Part shown: in pieces, positions 24,224 to 37,414 of the stretch
How positions within the stretch are numbered: the stretch's first letter is position 1
Layout of the letters: every line of letters begins with the position of its first letter
DNA from: Cricetomys ansorgei
Taxonomy: Eukaryota; Chordata; Mammalia; Rodentia; Nesomyidae
Assembly (NCBI GenBank): GCA_026225945.1
Contig: JAMJFZ010001137.1
Span: 310,001 to 374,000 of the forward strand
Direction: 5' to 3'
Length of the DNA: 64,000 nt
Translations under genes and position numbers: made by a program
The notes under the pieces: model-generated
Seen by the model: the letters and a program-made list of their open reading frames with translations, nothing else
What the model was told of the DNA's origin: nothing
The model's database searches: none

Positions 24224-27200
24224 CTTCTTCTTCTTCTTCTTCTTCTTCTTCTTCTTCTTCTTCTTCTTCTTCTTCTTCTTCTTCGTCTTCCTTACCCTCG
24301 GATAAGGTATATGTTTTCATCTTTTTGAAGTAGGATCTGAGAGATTCTCCAACAAAAGCCATGCGAGGGCTGGGAGTTTGGCTTACAGGTAGGGTGCTTG
24401 TCCAACAAGTAATCTTGGGTTGAGTCCCCACTACTAGGGTAAAAATTAAAAGTTCAAAAGAAAGACTTTGGATATGGAACAACAGATCTCTAGTCAAGTA
24501 TGCAGTCAACAAGTAGTTAGCTTTGTGAAGGCCCTGAGCCAGAACCACAAGCATGGGGCCTCAGTTGTTCCTAACGCACAGATAAATAATCCATGTTTAT
24601 TGTTCAAAGCTTCCCTTTTAGGGACATTATTAGTCTTCAGCAGAGAAGTGAGAAGACTAATCTCCTTCTGGGAGGACAGGACAGAAGAAGAAAGTAGCCA
24701 CAGGCAAATCAGAAAACCTCATGCACTCTCACACTGAAATGTCTAAGGCAAGGCCGTCTTGTTCTTTCTCCATTTCATTTTTATGTACATGGTCTGAGAT
24801 CTCTGTGCCCCTCACAGGAGTGGTCTTCTCTTCCTTTGCGTCATATATGAGATTTTCATGGTTTTGACCAAGAAAACAAATTAATTAATTAACTAATCTA
24901 GTAAAGGAAACTTAAAAGCAGAGCAAGCTAGGAATCATTTATAATGTGATATTGGGCAGGAATTTCTGTACTTTCATTCTCACCTGCATTCTGAGTTTGT
25001 ATCCATAGGTGACTGTGTACTATGCATGCATCAAAGGCCACATGGTAGTTTCTGCTGAGACAAGACAAACCCTGAAGCAGACCAGCAATTTTATCTAAAA
25101 CACAGTTGTGGGCTCTGGTGACCCATTCAGTGCCTGACTTTGAGGAGACATTAAACCCCACAGCTGAAGAAAGATACAACTTTCATATTAGGGTATTGGA
25201 GGATTTATTATCCAAATGTTAGATTTCTTTAGAAATCTAGGTAGAGAAGCATGAGCTTCTGACATTCCCCACTCTTCTGGTGGAGTCTTCTCTGTCTCAC
25301 AGAACTGGGAACACAAAACTTTGCACATACCAGGCAAGACAGAGTCATACCACTAAGCTCCATCCTCATCCCCCTTTCTCTTCCTCTTTGAAGATTCCTT
25401 GATGTTTGTCATCACACATCCTGAATGTGTGTGTGTGTGTATCAATGTATTCATCCATCAGGAGGTCAGGGGTCAACCTCAGCTGTCAATCATTTGGAGG
25501 TGCCATTGATCTTGGTTTTCATACAGTCTCTTCTTAGCCCTGGAACTTACTGCATGTTCTAGGCTGGTTGATCTCGGAGTCCCAGAAATTCCGCTTTCTC
25601 AACAGTTCCATAGCACAGGTTCATTCTACCACATTTGGGTTTGCACTTCAACATGGGTGTGACTTGGCATAACCTGGTGTGTGCGAAGGACTTGCTACAG
25701 ATCCTATGTGGACATTGGAACTATATTTCAAATATTCTCCTCTTTTTCTCCATTTTCTGTAGTGGCCCAGATACAGATAAACATGCAGGCATTTGGTCCA
25801 AAATGTTGTATCTGAGGCCCAGCTCTTCTAGTCTTCACAAATAAAGAGCAGAAGGCTCTAAAGGCTGATCTAACACCCTGTGTGCAATGAAATAACAGGA
25901 TCCACGGTTCAGCTCCATGAGTGGAAGCCATTTCAGGAAATTTTACCATTGTGTCATCCAAGAGGGAAACATTCCCCTGAGCCTGTGAGGCAGGATGGGA
26001 CAATAGAAATTCATATTGATCCCCGCATTCACACTTTTAGGACCTTCTGTCTCCTTTTTTGGACTTTCTCATTTCTCTTTTGTTCCCTGTCTGTTTGAAA
26101 GTTGAGTGTCCAGATTTACTAGGGGGTAGAGGTACAATTTATTCAAATTTGTGACTCAGATCTGAACAAAGGCACATAAAATTACACAGTGAAAACTCAT
26201 CAATATGAAACTAAAGTCGTCTACTTGATGATAACCTGCCTTTAATCATTACGTTAGAGCGTCCCATGTCTTTCATGTACTTAACCTTCAACTGGGATCC
26301 ATAGGCAGAATTTTAGAAGGAAGGTAAAGAACTTTTCTTTGCCCTTCATCATTAGCCTACAAGATTCAGAATGCAGAAGCAAATGAAACCTTTTAGAAGT
26401 AGTGCACTTAAGAAGTGTGCATTCAATGATTTACACTCAGCGCTTCTCACTCATCCTTCAGTTGTTCTCACTCACCTGAGAGTTTTTTTTATGTTGCCTA
26501 TATACTGTGTTTGCACATCCTCAGAGGACCATTAATGGGTGGCCCCTTGTCTGGACCCCATATCATTCTCGAGTGACATTATATTTGGAGAAATGAGCTG
26601 CACAAGAGAAAATGCATAGAATACAGAGAAGATAAAAGAGTGTGGAATCTGAGTTTCATTCAGAAGCTGAGTTTGCGTGGAATAAGATTAATAAGAGGCT
26701 CAACATATACAGAAAATTTCGATGAGAGTCAGAACAGAGACAGCAAAAAGCATCTTGCATTGAGACAAAGACAGCATGAAGGGCATGTTAGAATATCAAA
26801 CAAGGGGAACACATGGCATCTCAAGAGCTTGGAAGTGAGAGCATACACCAGTCTTGGATCTCATAGCCATATTCCCTAACAGTGAGTGAGGTGGGTAATG
26901 AGGATATGAAGCTGCAGATTCGCCAAGGCCGTGCTCCTATAGAGAACTGCCAGCTCTTCCAAGCACATTACAGAATTTCAGAAGCTGCTTTGTCCATTCT
27001 CCATACATTACAACATCGAGAAAAACATCAGTTGATCATTCCAGCCATTGCCAGAATTAGGCTAATGATTATGATGTAGTCAGAGACACAGGACAATCAC
27101 ATATCCAGAGTGCTTTGCAGGCAGTTGTGTATATTTAAGTTCACAGCAAAGCTGGGAGATCTCTGATGTCCATTTCATATGATATCTGATGACATACATT

Positions 27201-27762
27201 GTCTCTGTGTAGGTGACCTATAATGATCTGCCATGTTAATTAGTCAAAATAGTTTTACTTGAGATTCAATGGCTATTACGTTAGGTTCATCTGTGGTGGG
27301 TGATGAACCGTTATCTGTGGAACTCAGAAAAGCTCAGATAATTTAATACTGTGAGGGGACATTCCACCACTTCACAATCATGAAGTTTTATTCAATGATC
27401 TGAATTGAATCTTGAGCACAATGGGGTATTTTTCATTTGAGCTTCACTTATCAGTTGCATTTCATGGATGGAATGTGGGCATCAAGATTGGAAGGGCTTG
27501 AGAAGCTTCACTTGCATAAAGATGCAAGCCATTTTTCCTCTTTCCTCTGGAGTTTGATTATTTTTGTTCTAGAAAATAGAATCTTGCTACATACTTCAGT
27601 ATATGGTTTGAATGAAAAGTTATTTTGAGACTCAGGGATTTGACTTTTGTCCTCCAGCTGGTGACATTGCTTTTACAGCACAGAGTCAGTCTTTGTAGCA
27701 ACTCTGAGTGGCAGAGGGTGATAGCTTCTTGGAGTTCTACCCAAGACTTCGGTCTCCTTATC
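23798..27762 (+). repeat. Macrosatellite unit 7
   Basis: Length 3965. The tract (24147-24284, 138 bp) has one extra C at its entry and lacks the TTTTCC interruption seen in other units, so its TTC run is purer. ID-like SINE at 24367-24453. Derived G at 25993. Confidence 0.97.
24147..24284 (+). repeat. (TCC)n(TTC)n tract, unit 7
   Basis: 138 bp. The TTTTCC interruption is absent and only the TAC remains, giving a purer TTC run. Confidence 0.97.
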
Positions 27763-28158
27763 TTTCAGGTGGAACATGCTGATCTCCTTCTGGAATGACA
27801 GAATAAAAACTGGACTTCCATGTTTACTAGAAACCAAGACCTATAATAAACCTATCATCTTCAAGTTGCAATTGTGGGATCTTGTGATGCATCAAGAAGG
27901 TAACAACTAACATTCCCAGGCTGTCTCATTCCATGATCTGCCTGTCCCAGTGTCTTCTTACTTAGATTATATGTGTTTACATCCTCAGCTCCTGCAACTC
28001 TGCCACAAGCCTCTTCTAACACATCTCACCTCTCGTGTTCCCTCTCTTGCCTATCCTTACTCCTTACCCAGCTTCAGCTCTGCTGATTCATCCTCTACTC
28101 CTCCTTTCCCTCCTCCTCCTCCTCCTCCTCCTCCTTCTTCTTCTTCTTCTTTTCCTTC

Positions 28159-28190
<32 letters not shown>

Positions 28191-31100
28191 CTTCTTCTTC
28201 TTCTTCTTCTTCTTCTTCTTCTTCTTCTTCTTCTTCTTCTTCTTCTTCGTCTTCCTTACCCTCGGATAAGGTATATGTTTTCATCTTTTTGAAGTAGGAT
28301 CTGAGAGATTCTCCAACAAAAGCCATGCGAGGGCTGGGAGTTTGGCTTACAGGTAGGGTGCTTGTCCAACAAGTAATCTTGGGTTGAGTCCCCACTACTA
28401 GGGTAAAAATTAAAAGTTCAAAAGAAAGACTTTGGATATGGAACAACAGATCTCTAGTCAAGTATGCAGTCAACAAGTAGTTAGCTTTGTGAAGGCCCTG
28501 AGCCAGAACCACAAGCATGGGGCCTCAGTTGTTCCTAACGCACAGATAAATAATCCATGTTTATTGTTCAAAGCTTCCCTTTTAGGGACATTATTAGTCT
28601 TCAGCAGAGAAGTGAGAAGACTAATCTCCTTCTGGGAGGACAGGACAGAAGAAGAAAGTAGCCACAGGCAAATCAGAAAACCTCATGCACTCTCACACTG
28701 AAATGTCTAAGGCAAGGCCGTCTTGTTCTTTCTCCATTTCATTTTTATGTACATGGTCTGAGATCTCTGTGCCCCTCACAGGAGTGGTCTTCTCTTCCTT
28801 TGCGTCATATATGAGATTTTCATGGTTTTGACCAAGAAAACAAATTAATTAATTAACTAATCTAGTAAAGGAAACTTAAAAGCAGAGCAAGCTAGGAATC
28901 ATTTATAATGTGATATTGGGCAGGAATTTCTGTACTTTCATTCTCACCTGCATTCTGAGTTTGTATCCATAGGTGACTGTGTACTATGCATGCATCAAAG
29001 GCCACATGGTAGTTTCTGCTGAGACAAGACAAACCCTGAAGCAGACCAGCAATTTTATCTAAAACACAGTTGTGGGCTCTGGTGACCCATTCAGTGCCTG
29101 ACTTTGAGGAGACATTAAACCCCACAGCTGAAGAAAGATACAACTTTCATATTAGGGTATTGGAGGATTTATTATCCAAATGTTAGATTTCTTTAGAAAT
29201 CTAGGTAGAGAAGCATGAGCTTCTGACATTCCCCACTCTTCTGGTGGAGTCTTCTCTGTCTCACAGAACTGGGAACACAAAACTTTGCACATACCAGGCA
29301 AGACAGAGTCATACCACTAAGCTCCATCCTCATCCCCCTTTCTCTTCCTCTTTGAAGATTCCTTGATGTTTGTCATCACACATCCTGAATGTGTGTGTGT
29401 GTGTATCAATGTATTCATCCATCAGGAGGTCAGGGGTCAACCTCAGCTGTCAATCATTTGGAGGTGCCATTGATCTTGGTTTTCATACAGTCTCTTCTTA
29501 GCCCTGGAACTTACTGCATGTTCTAGGCTGGTTGATCTCGGAGTCCCAGAAATTCCGCTTTCTCAACAGTTCCATAGCACAGGTTCATTCTACCACATTT
29601 GGGTTTGCACTTCAACATGGGTGTGACTTGGCATAACCTGGTGTGTGCGAAGGACTTGCTACAGATCCTATGTGGACATTGGAACTATATTTCAAATATT
29701 CTCCTCTTTTTCTCCATTTTCTGTAGTGGCCCAGATACAGATAAACATGCAGGCATTTGGTCCAAAATGTTGTATCTGAGGCCCAGCTCTTCTAGTCTTC
29801 ACAAATAAAGAGCAGAAGGCTCTAAAGGCTGATCTAACACCCTGTGTGCAATGAAATAACAGGATCCACGGTTCAGCTCCATGAGTGGAAGCCATTTCAG
29901 GAAATTTTACCATTGTGTCATCCAAGAGGGAAACATTCCCCTGAGCCTGTGAGGCAGGATGGGACAATAGAAATTCATATTGATCCCCGCATTCACACTT
30001 TTAGGACCTTCTGTCTCCTTTTTTGGACTTTCTCATTTCTCTTTTGTTCCCTGTCTGTTTGAAAGTTGAGTGTCCAGATTTACTAGGGGGTAGAGGTACA
30101 ATTTATTCAAATTTGTGACTCAGATCTGAACAAAGGCACATAAAATTACACAGTGAAAACTCATCAATATGAAACTAAAGTCGTCTACTTGATGATAACC
30201 TGCCTTTAATCATTACGTTAGAGCGTCCCATGTCTTTCATGTACTTAACCTTCAACTGGGATCCATAGGCAGAATTTTAGAAGGAAGGTAAAGAACTTTT
30301 CTTTGCCCTTCATCATTAGCCTACAAGATTCAGAATGCAGAAGCAAATGAAACCTTTTAGAAGTAGTGCACTTAAGAAGTGTGCATTCAATGATTTACAC
30401 TCAGCGCTTCTCACTCATCCTTCAGTTGTTCTCACTCACCTGAGAGTTTTTTTTATGTTGCCTATATACTGTGTTTGCACATCCTCAGAGGACCATTAAT
30501 GGGTGGCCCCTTGTCTGGACCCCATATCATTCTCGAGTGACATTATATTTGGAGAAATGAGCTGCACAAGAGAAAATGCATAGAATACAGAGAAGATAAA
30601 AGAGTGTGGAATCTGAGTTTCATTCAGAAGCTGAGTTTGCGTGGAATAAGATTAATAAGAGGCTCAACATATACAGAAAATTTCGATGAGAGTCAGAACA
30701 GAGACAGCAAAAAGCATCTTGCATTGAGACAAAGACAGCATGAAGGGCATGTTAGAATATCAAACAAGGGGAACACATGGCATCTCAAGAGCTTGGAAGT
30801 GAGAGCATACACCAGTCTTGGATCTCATAGCCATATTCCCTAACAGTGAGTGAGGTGGGTAATGAGGATATGAAGCTGCAGATTCGCCAAGGCCGTGCTC
30901 CTATAGAGAACTGCCAGCTCTTCCAAGCACATTACAGAATTTCAGAAGCTGCTTTGTCCATTCTCCATACATTACAACATCGAGAAAAACATCAGTTGAT
31001 CATTCCAGCCATTGCCAGAATTAGGCTAATGATTATGATGTAGTCAGAGACACAGGACAATCACATATCCAGAGTGCTTTGCAGGCAGTTGTGTATATTT

Positions 31101-31726
31101 AAGTTCACAGCAAAGCTGGGAGATCTCTGATGTCCATTTCATATGATATCTGATGACATACATTGTCTCTGTGTAGGTGACCTATAATGATCTGCCATGT
31201 TAATTAGTCAAAATAGTTTTACTTGAGATTCAATGGCTATTACGTTAGGTTCATCTGTGGTGGGTGATGAACCGTTATCTGTGGAACTCAGAAAAGCTCA
31301 GATAATTTAATACTGTGAGGGGACATTCCACCACTTCACAATCATGAAGTTTTATTCAATGATCTGAATTGAATCTTGAGCACAATGGGGTATTTTTCAT
31401 TTGAGCTTCACTTATCAGTTGCATTTCATGGATGGAATGTGGGCATCAAGATTGGAAGGGCTTGAGAAGCTTCACTTGCATAAAGATGCAAGCCATTTTT
31501 CCTCTTTCCTCTGGAGTTTGATTATTTTTGTTCTAGAAAATAGAATCTTGCTACATACTTCAGTATATGGTTTGAATGAAAAGTTATTTTGAGACTCAGG
31601 GATTTGACTTTTGTCCTCCAGCTGGTGACATTGCTTTTACAGCACAGAGTCAGTCTTTGTAGCAACTCTGAGTGGCAGAGGGTGATAGCTTCTTGGAGTT
31701 CTACCCAAGACTTCGGTCTCCTTATC
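27763..31726 (+). repeat. Macrosatellite unit 8
   Basis: Length 3964. Tract 28111-28248 (138 bp). ID-like SINE 28331-28417. Derived G at 29957; this is the right edge of the block of units carrying it. Confidence 0.97.
28111..28248 (+). repeat. (TCC)n(TTC)n tract, unit 8
   Basis: 138 bp, standard interruption, with a slightly shorter TCC part and a longer TTC part. Confidence 0.97.
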
Positions 31727-32121
31727 TTTCAGGTGGAACATGCTGATCTCCTTCTGGAATGACAGAATAAAAACTGGACTTCCATGTTTACTGGAAACCA
31801 AGACCTATAATAAACCTATCATCTTCAAGTTGCAATTGTGGGATCTTGTGATGCATCAAGAAGGTAACAACTAACATTCCCAGGCTGTCTCATTCCATGA
31901 TCTGCCTGTCCCAGTGTCTTCTTACTTAGATTATATGTGTTTACATCCTCAGCTCCTGCAACTCTGCCACAAGCCTCTTCTAACACATCTCACCTCTCGT
32001 GTTCCCTCTCTTGCCTATCCTTACTCCTTACCCAGCTTCAGCTCTGCTGATTCATCCTCTACTCCTCCTTTCCCTCCTCCTCCTCCTCCTCCTCCTCTTC
32101 TTCTTCTTCTTCTTTTCCTTC

Positions 32122-32153
<32 letters not shown>

Positions 32154-35100
32154 CTTCTTCTTCTTCTTCTTCTTCTTCTTCTTCTTCTTCTTCTTCTTCT
32201 TCTTCTTCTTCTTCGTCTTCCTTACCCTCGGATAAGGTATATGTTTTCATCTTTTTGAAGTAGGATCTGAGAGATTCTCCAACAAAAGCCATGCGAGGGC
32301 TGGGAGTTTGGCTTACAGGTAGGGTGCTTGTCCAACAAGTAATCTTGGGTTGAGTCCCCACTACTAGGGTAAAAATTAAAAGTTCAAAAGAAAGACTTTG
32401 GATATGGAACAACAGATCTCTAGTCAAGTATGCAGTCAACAAGTAGTTAGCTTTGTGAAGGCCCTGAGCCAGAACCACAAGCATGGGGCCTCAGTTGTTC
32501 CTAACGCACAGATAAATAATCCATGTTTATTGTTCAAAGCTTCCCTTTTAGGGACATTATTAGTCTTCAGCAGAGAAGTGAGAAGACTAATCTCCTTCTG
32601 GGAGGACAGGACAGAAGAAGAAAGTAGCCACAGGCAAATCAGAAAACCTCATGCACTCTCACACTGAAATGTCTAAGGCAAGGCCGTCTTGTTCTTTCTC
32701 CATTTCATTTTTATGTACATGGTCTGAGATCTCTGTGCCCCTCACAGGAGTGGTCTTCTCTTCCTTTGCGTCATATATGAGATTTTCATGGTTTTGACCA
32801 AGAAAACAAATTAATTAATTAACTAATCTAGTAAAGGAAACTTAAAAGCAGAGCAAGCTAGGAATCATTTATAATGTGATATTGGGCAGGAATTTCTGTA
32901 CTTTCATTCTCACCTGCATTCTGAGTTTGTATCCATAGGTGACTGTGTACTATGCATGCATCAAAGGCCACATGGTAGTTTCTGCTGAGACAAGACAAAC
33001 CCTGAAGCAGACCAGCAATTTTATCTAAAACACAGTTGTGGGCTCTGGTGACCCATTCAGTGCCTGACTTTGAGGAGACATTAAACCCCACAGCTGAAGA
33101 AAGATACAACTTTCATATTAGGGTATTGGAGGATTTATTATCCAAATGTTAGATTTCTTTAGAAATCTAGGTAGAGAAGCATGAGCTTCTGACATTCCCC
33201 ACTCTTCTGGTGGAGTCTTCTCTGTCTCACAGAACTGGGAACACAAAACTTTGCACATACCAGGCAAGACAGAGTCATACCACTAAGCTCCATCCTCATC
33301 CCCCTTTCTCTTCCTCTTTGAAGATTCCTTGATGTTTGTCATCACACATCCTGAATGTGTGTGTGTGTGTATCAATGTATTCATCCATCAGGAGGTCAGG
33401 GGTCAACCTCAGCTGTCAATCATTTGGAGGTGCCATTGATCTTGGTTTTCATACAGTCTCTTCTTAGCCCTGGAACTTACTGCATGTTCTAGGCTGGTTG
33501 ATCTCGGAGTCCCAGAAATTCCGCTTTCTCAACAGTTCCATAGCACAGGTTCATTCTACCACATTTGGGTTTGCACTTCAACATGGGTGTGACTTGGCAT
33601 AACCTGGTGTGTGCGAAGGACTTGCTACAGATCCTATGTGGACATTGGAACTATATTTCAAATATTCTCCTCTTTTTCTCCATTTTCTGTAGTGGCCCAG
33701 ATACAGATAAACATGCAGGCATTTGGTCCAAAATGTTGTATCTGAGGCCCAGCTCTTCTAGTCTTCACAAATAAAGAGCAGAAGGCTCTAAAGGCTGATC
33801 TAACACCCTGTGTGCAATGAAATAACAGGATCCACGGTTCAGCTCCATGAGTGGAAGCCATTTCAGGAAATTTTACCATTGTGTCATCCAAGAGGGAAAC
33901 ATTCCCCTGAGCCTGTGAGGCATGATGGGACAATAGAAATTCATATTGATCCCCGCATTCACACTTTTAGGACCTTCTGTCTCCTTTTTTGGACTTTCTC
34001 ATTTCTCTTTTGTTCCCTGTCTGTTTGAAAGTTGAGTGTCCAGATTTACTAGGGGGTAGAGGTACAATTTATTCAAATTTGTGACTCAGATCTGAACAAA
34101 GGCACATAAAATTACACAGTGAAAACTCATCAATATGAAACTAAAGTCGTCTACTTGATGATAACCTGCCTTTAATCATTACGTTAGAGCGTCCCATGTC
34201 TTTCATGTACTTAACCTTCAACTGGGATCCATAGGCAGAATTTTAGAAGGAAGGTAAAGAACTTTTCTTTGCCCTTCATCATTAGCCTACAAGATTCAGA
34301 ATGCAGAAGCAAATGAAACCTTTTAGAAGTAGTGCACTTAAGAAGTGTGCATTCAATGATTTACACTCAGCGCTTCTCACTCATCCTTCAGTTGTTCTCA
34401 CTCACCTGAGAGTTTTTTTTATGTTGCCTATATACTGTGTTTGCACATCCTCAGAGGACCATTAATGGGTGGCCCCTTGTCTGGACCCCATATCATTCTC
34501 GAGTGACATTATATTTGGAGAAATGAGCTGCACAAGAGAAAATGCATAGAATACAGAGAAGATAAAAGAGTGTGGAATCTGAGTTTCATTCAGAAGCTGA
34601 GTTTGCGTGGAATAAGATTAATAAGAGGCTCAACATATACAGAAAATTTCGATGAGAGTCAGAACAGAGACAGCAAAAAGCATCTTGCATTGAGACAAAG
34701 ACAGCATGAAGGGCATGTTAGAATATCAAACAAGGGGAACACATGGCATCTCAAGAGCTTGGAAGTGAGAGCATACAGCAGTCTTGGATCTCATAGCCAT
34801 ATTCCCTAACAGTGAGTGAGGTGGGTAATGAGGATATGAAGCTGCAGATTCGCCAAGGCCGTGCTCCTATAGAGAACTGCCAGCTCTTCCAAGCACATTA
34901 CAGAATTTCAGAAGCTGCTTTGTCCATTCTCCATACATTACAACATCGAGAAAAACATCAGTTGATCATTCCAGCCATTGCCAGAATTAGGCTAATGATT
35001 ATGATGTAGTCAGAGACACAGGACAATCACATATCCAGAGTGCTTTGCAGGCAGTTGTGTATATTTAAGTTCACAGCAAAGCTGGGAGATCTCTGATGTC

Positions 35101-35692
35101 CATTTCATATGATATCTGATGACATACATTGTCTCTGTGTAGGTGACCTATAATGATCTGCCATGTTAATTAGTCAAAATAGTTTTACTTGAGATTCAAT
35201 GGCTATTACGTTAGGTTCATCTGTGGTGGGTGATGAACCGTTATCTGTGGAACTCAGAAAAGCTCAGATAATTTAATACTGTGAGGGGACATTCCACCAC
35301 TTCACAATCATGAAGTTTTATTCAATGATCTGAATTGAATCTTGAGCACAATGGGGTATTTTTCATTTGAGCTTCACTTATCAGTTGCATTTCATGGATG
35401 GAATGTGGGCATCAAGATTGGAAGGGCTTGAGAAGCTTCACTTGCATAAAGATGCAAGCCATTTTTCCTCTTTCCTCTGGAGTTTGATTATTTTTGTTCT
35501 AGAAAATAGAATCTTGCTACATACTTCAGTATATGGTTTGAATGAAAAGTTATTTTGAGACTCAGGGATTTGACTTTTGTCCTCCAGCTGGTGACATTGC
35601 TTTTACAGCACAGAGTCAGTCTTTGTAGCAACTCTGAGTGGCAGAGGGTGATAGCTTCTTGGAGTTCTACCCAAGACTTCGGTCTCCTTATC
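31727..35692 (+). repeat. Macrosatellite unit 9, carrying flank-like variants
   Basis: Length 3966. Tract 32075-32214 (140 bp) with the CTCTTC transition shared only with unit 1. ID-like SINE 32297-32383. T at 33923 (ancestral state). Private G at 31793 where other units have A. G at 34778 where units 1-8 have C; the diverged copies also have G at this site. Confidence 0.97.
32075..32214 (+). repeat. (TCC)n(TTC)n tract, unit 9
   Basis: 140 bp. It has the CTCTTC transition shared with unit 1 and a short TCC part. Confidence 0.97.
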
Positions 35693-37414
35693 TTTCAGGT
35701 GGAACATGCTGATCTCCTTCTGGAATGACAGAATAAAAACTGGACTTCCATGTTTACTAGAAACCAAGACCTATAATAAACCTATCATCTTCAAGTTGCA
35801 ATTGTGGGATCTTGTGATGCATCAAGAAGGTAACAACTAACATTCCCAGGCTGTCTCATTCCATGATCTGCCTGTCCCAGTGTCTTCTTACTTAGATTAT
35901 ATGTGTTTACATCCTCAGCTCCTGCAACTCTGCCACAAGCCTCTTCTAACACATCTCACCTCTCGTGTTCCCTCTCTTGCCTATCCTTACTCCTTACCCA
36001 GCTTCAGCTCTGCTGATTCATCCTCTACTCCTCCTTTCCCTCCTCCTCCTCCTCCTCCTCCTCCTCCTTCTTCTTCTTCTTTTCCTTCTTCTTCTTCTTC
36101 TTCTTCTTCTTCTTCTTCTTCTTCTTCTTCTTCTTCTTCTTCTTCTTCTTCTTCTTCTTCTTCTTCTTCTTCGTCTTCCTTACCCTCGGATAAGGTATAT
36201 GTTTTCATCTTTTTGAAGTAGGATCTGAGAGATTCTCCAACAAAAGCCATGCGAGGGCTGGGAGTTTGGCTTACAGGTAGGGTGCTTGTCCAACAAGTAA
36301 TCTTGGGTTGAGTCCCCACTACTAGGGTAAAAATTAAAAGTTCAAAAGAAAGACTTTGGATATGGAACAACAGATCTCTAGTCAAGTATGCAGTCAACAA
36401 GTAGTTAGCTTTGTGAAGGCCCTGAGCCAGAACCACAAGCATGGGGCCTCAGTTGTTCCTAACGCACAGATAAATAATCCATGTTTATTGTTCAAAGCTT
36501 CCCTTTTAGGGACATTATTAGTCTTCAGCAGAGAAGTGAGAAGACTAATCTCCTTCTGGGAGGACAGGACAGAAGAAGAAAGTAGCCACAGGCAAATCAG
36601 AAAACCTCATGCACTCTCACACTGAAATGTCTAAGGCAAGGCCGTCTTGTTCTTTCTCCATTTCATTTTTATGTACATGTTCTGAGATCTCTGTGCCCCT
36701 CACAGGAGTGGTCTTCTCTTCCTTTGCGTCATATATGAGATTTTCATGGTTTTGACCAAGAAAACAAATTAATTAATTAACTAATCTAGTAAAGGAAACT
36801 TAAAAGCAGAGCAAGCTAGGAATCATTTATAATGTGATATTGGGCAGGAATTTCTGTACTTTCATTCTCACCTGCATTCTGAGTTTGTATCCATAGGTGA
36901 CTGTGTACTATGCATGCATCAAAGGCCACATGGTAGTTTCTGCTGAGACAAGACAAACCCTGAAGCAGACCAGCAATTTTATCTAAAACACAGTTGTGGG
37001 CTCTGGTGACCCATTCAGTGCCTGACTTTGAGGAGACATTAAACCCCACAGCTGAAGAAAGATACAACTTTCATATTAGGGTATTGGAGGATTTATTATC
37101 CAAATGTTAGATTTCTTTAGAAATCTAGGTAGAGAAGCATGAGCTTCTGACATTCCCCACTCTTCTGGTGGAGTCTTCTCTGTCTCACAGAACTGGGAAC
37201 ACAAAACTTTGCACATACCAGGCAAGACAGAGTCATACCACTAAGCTCCATCCTCATCCCCCTTTCTCTTCCTCTTTGAAGATTCCTTGATGTTTGTCAT
37301 CACACATCCTGAATGTGTGTGTGTGTGTATCAATGTATTCATCCATCAGGAGGTCAGGGGTCAACCTCAGCTGTCAATCATTTGGAGGTGCCATTGATCT
37401 TGGTTTTCATACAG
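35693..37414 (+). repeat. Macrosatellite unit 10, homogenised 5' part
   Basis: This segment matches the array units up to 37414 and then changes abruptly to the diverged version. Tract 36041-36172 (132 bp), in which the TAC interruption is lost. ID-like SINE 36255-36341. It has T at 36680 where units 1-9 have G; diverged copies also have T. The last unit of the array is therefore a hybrid. Confidence 0.95.
36041..36172 (+). repeat. (TCC)n(TTC)n tract, unit 10
   Basis: 132 bp. The TAC interruption is missing, leaving only TTTTCC. Confidence 0.97.

Larger units (their letters stand above)
1..37414 (+). repeat. Macrosatellite array, unit about 3.97 kb, at least 9.4 near-identical copies
   Basis: The same sequence recurs head to tail with starts at 1, 3967, 7934, 11892, 15862, 19833, 23798, 27763, 31727 and 35693, giving unit lengths of 3966, 3967, 3958, 3970, 3971, 3965, 3965, 3964 and 3966. 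The phase is arbitrary because it is set by the window edge. Almost all length variation comes from one internal pyrimidine tract; elsewhere I saw only scattered single-base differences and two small indels in unit 5. The array is open on the left and ends on the right at 37414/37415. Such near-identity beside diverged copies is what unequal exchange or gene conversion produces. No unit contains a convincing gene. An assembly-generated copy number is possible, but unit-specific variants argue against simple artificial duplication. Confidence 0.98.

Noticed and set aside
1..37414. CRISPR-like or bacterial repeat array
   Set aside because: Unit size of 4 kb, head-to-tail identity without spacers, and rodent SINEs exclude it.
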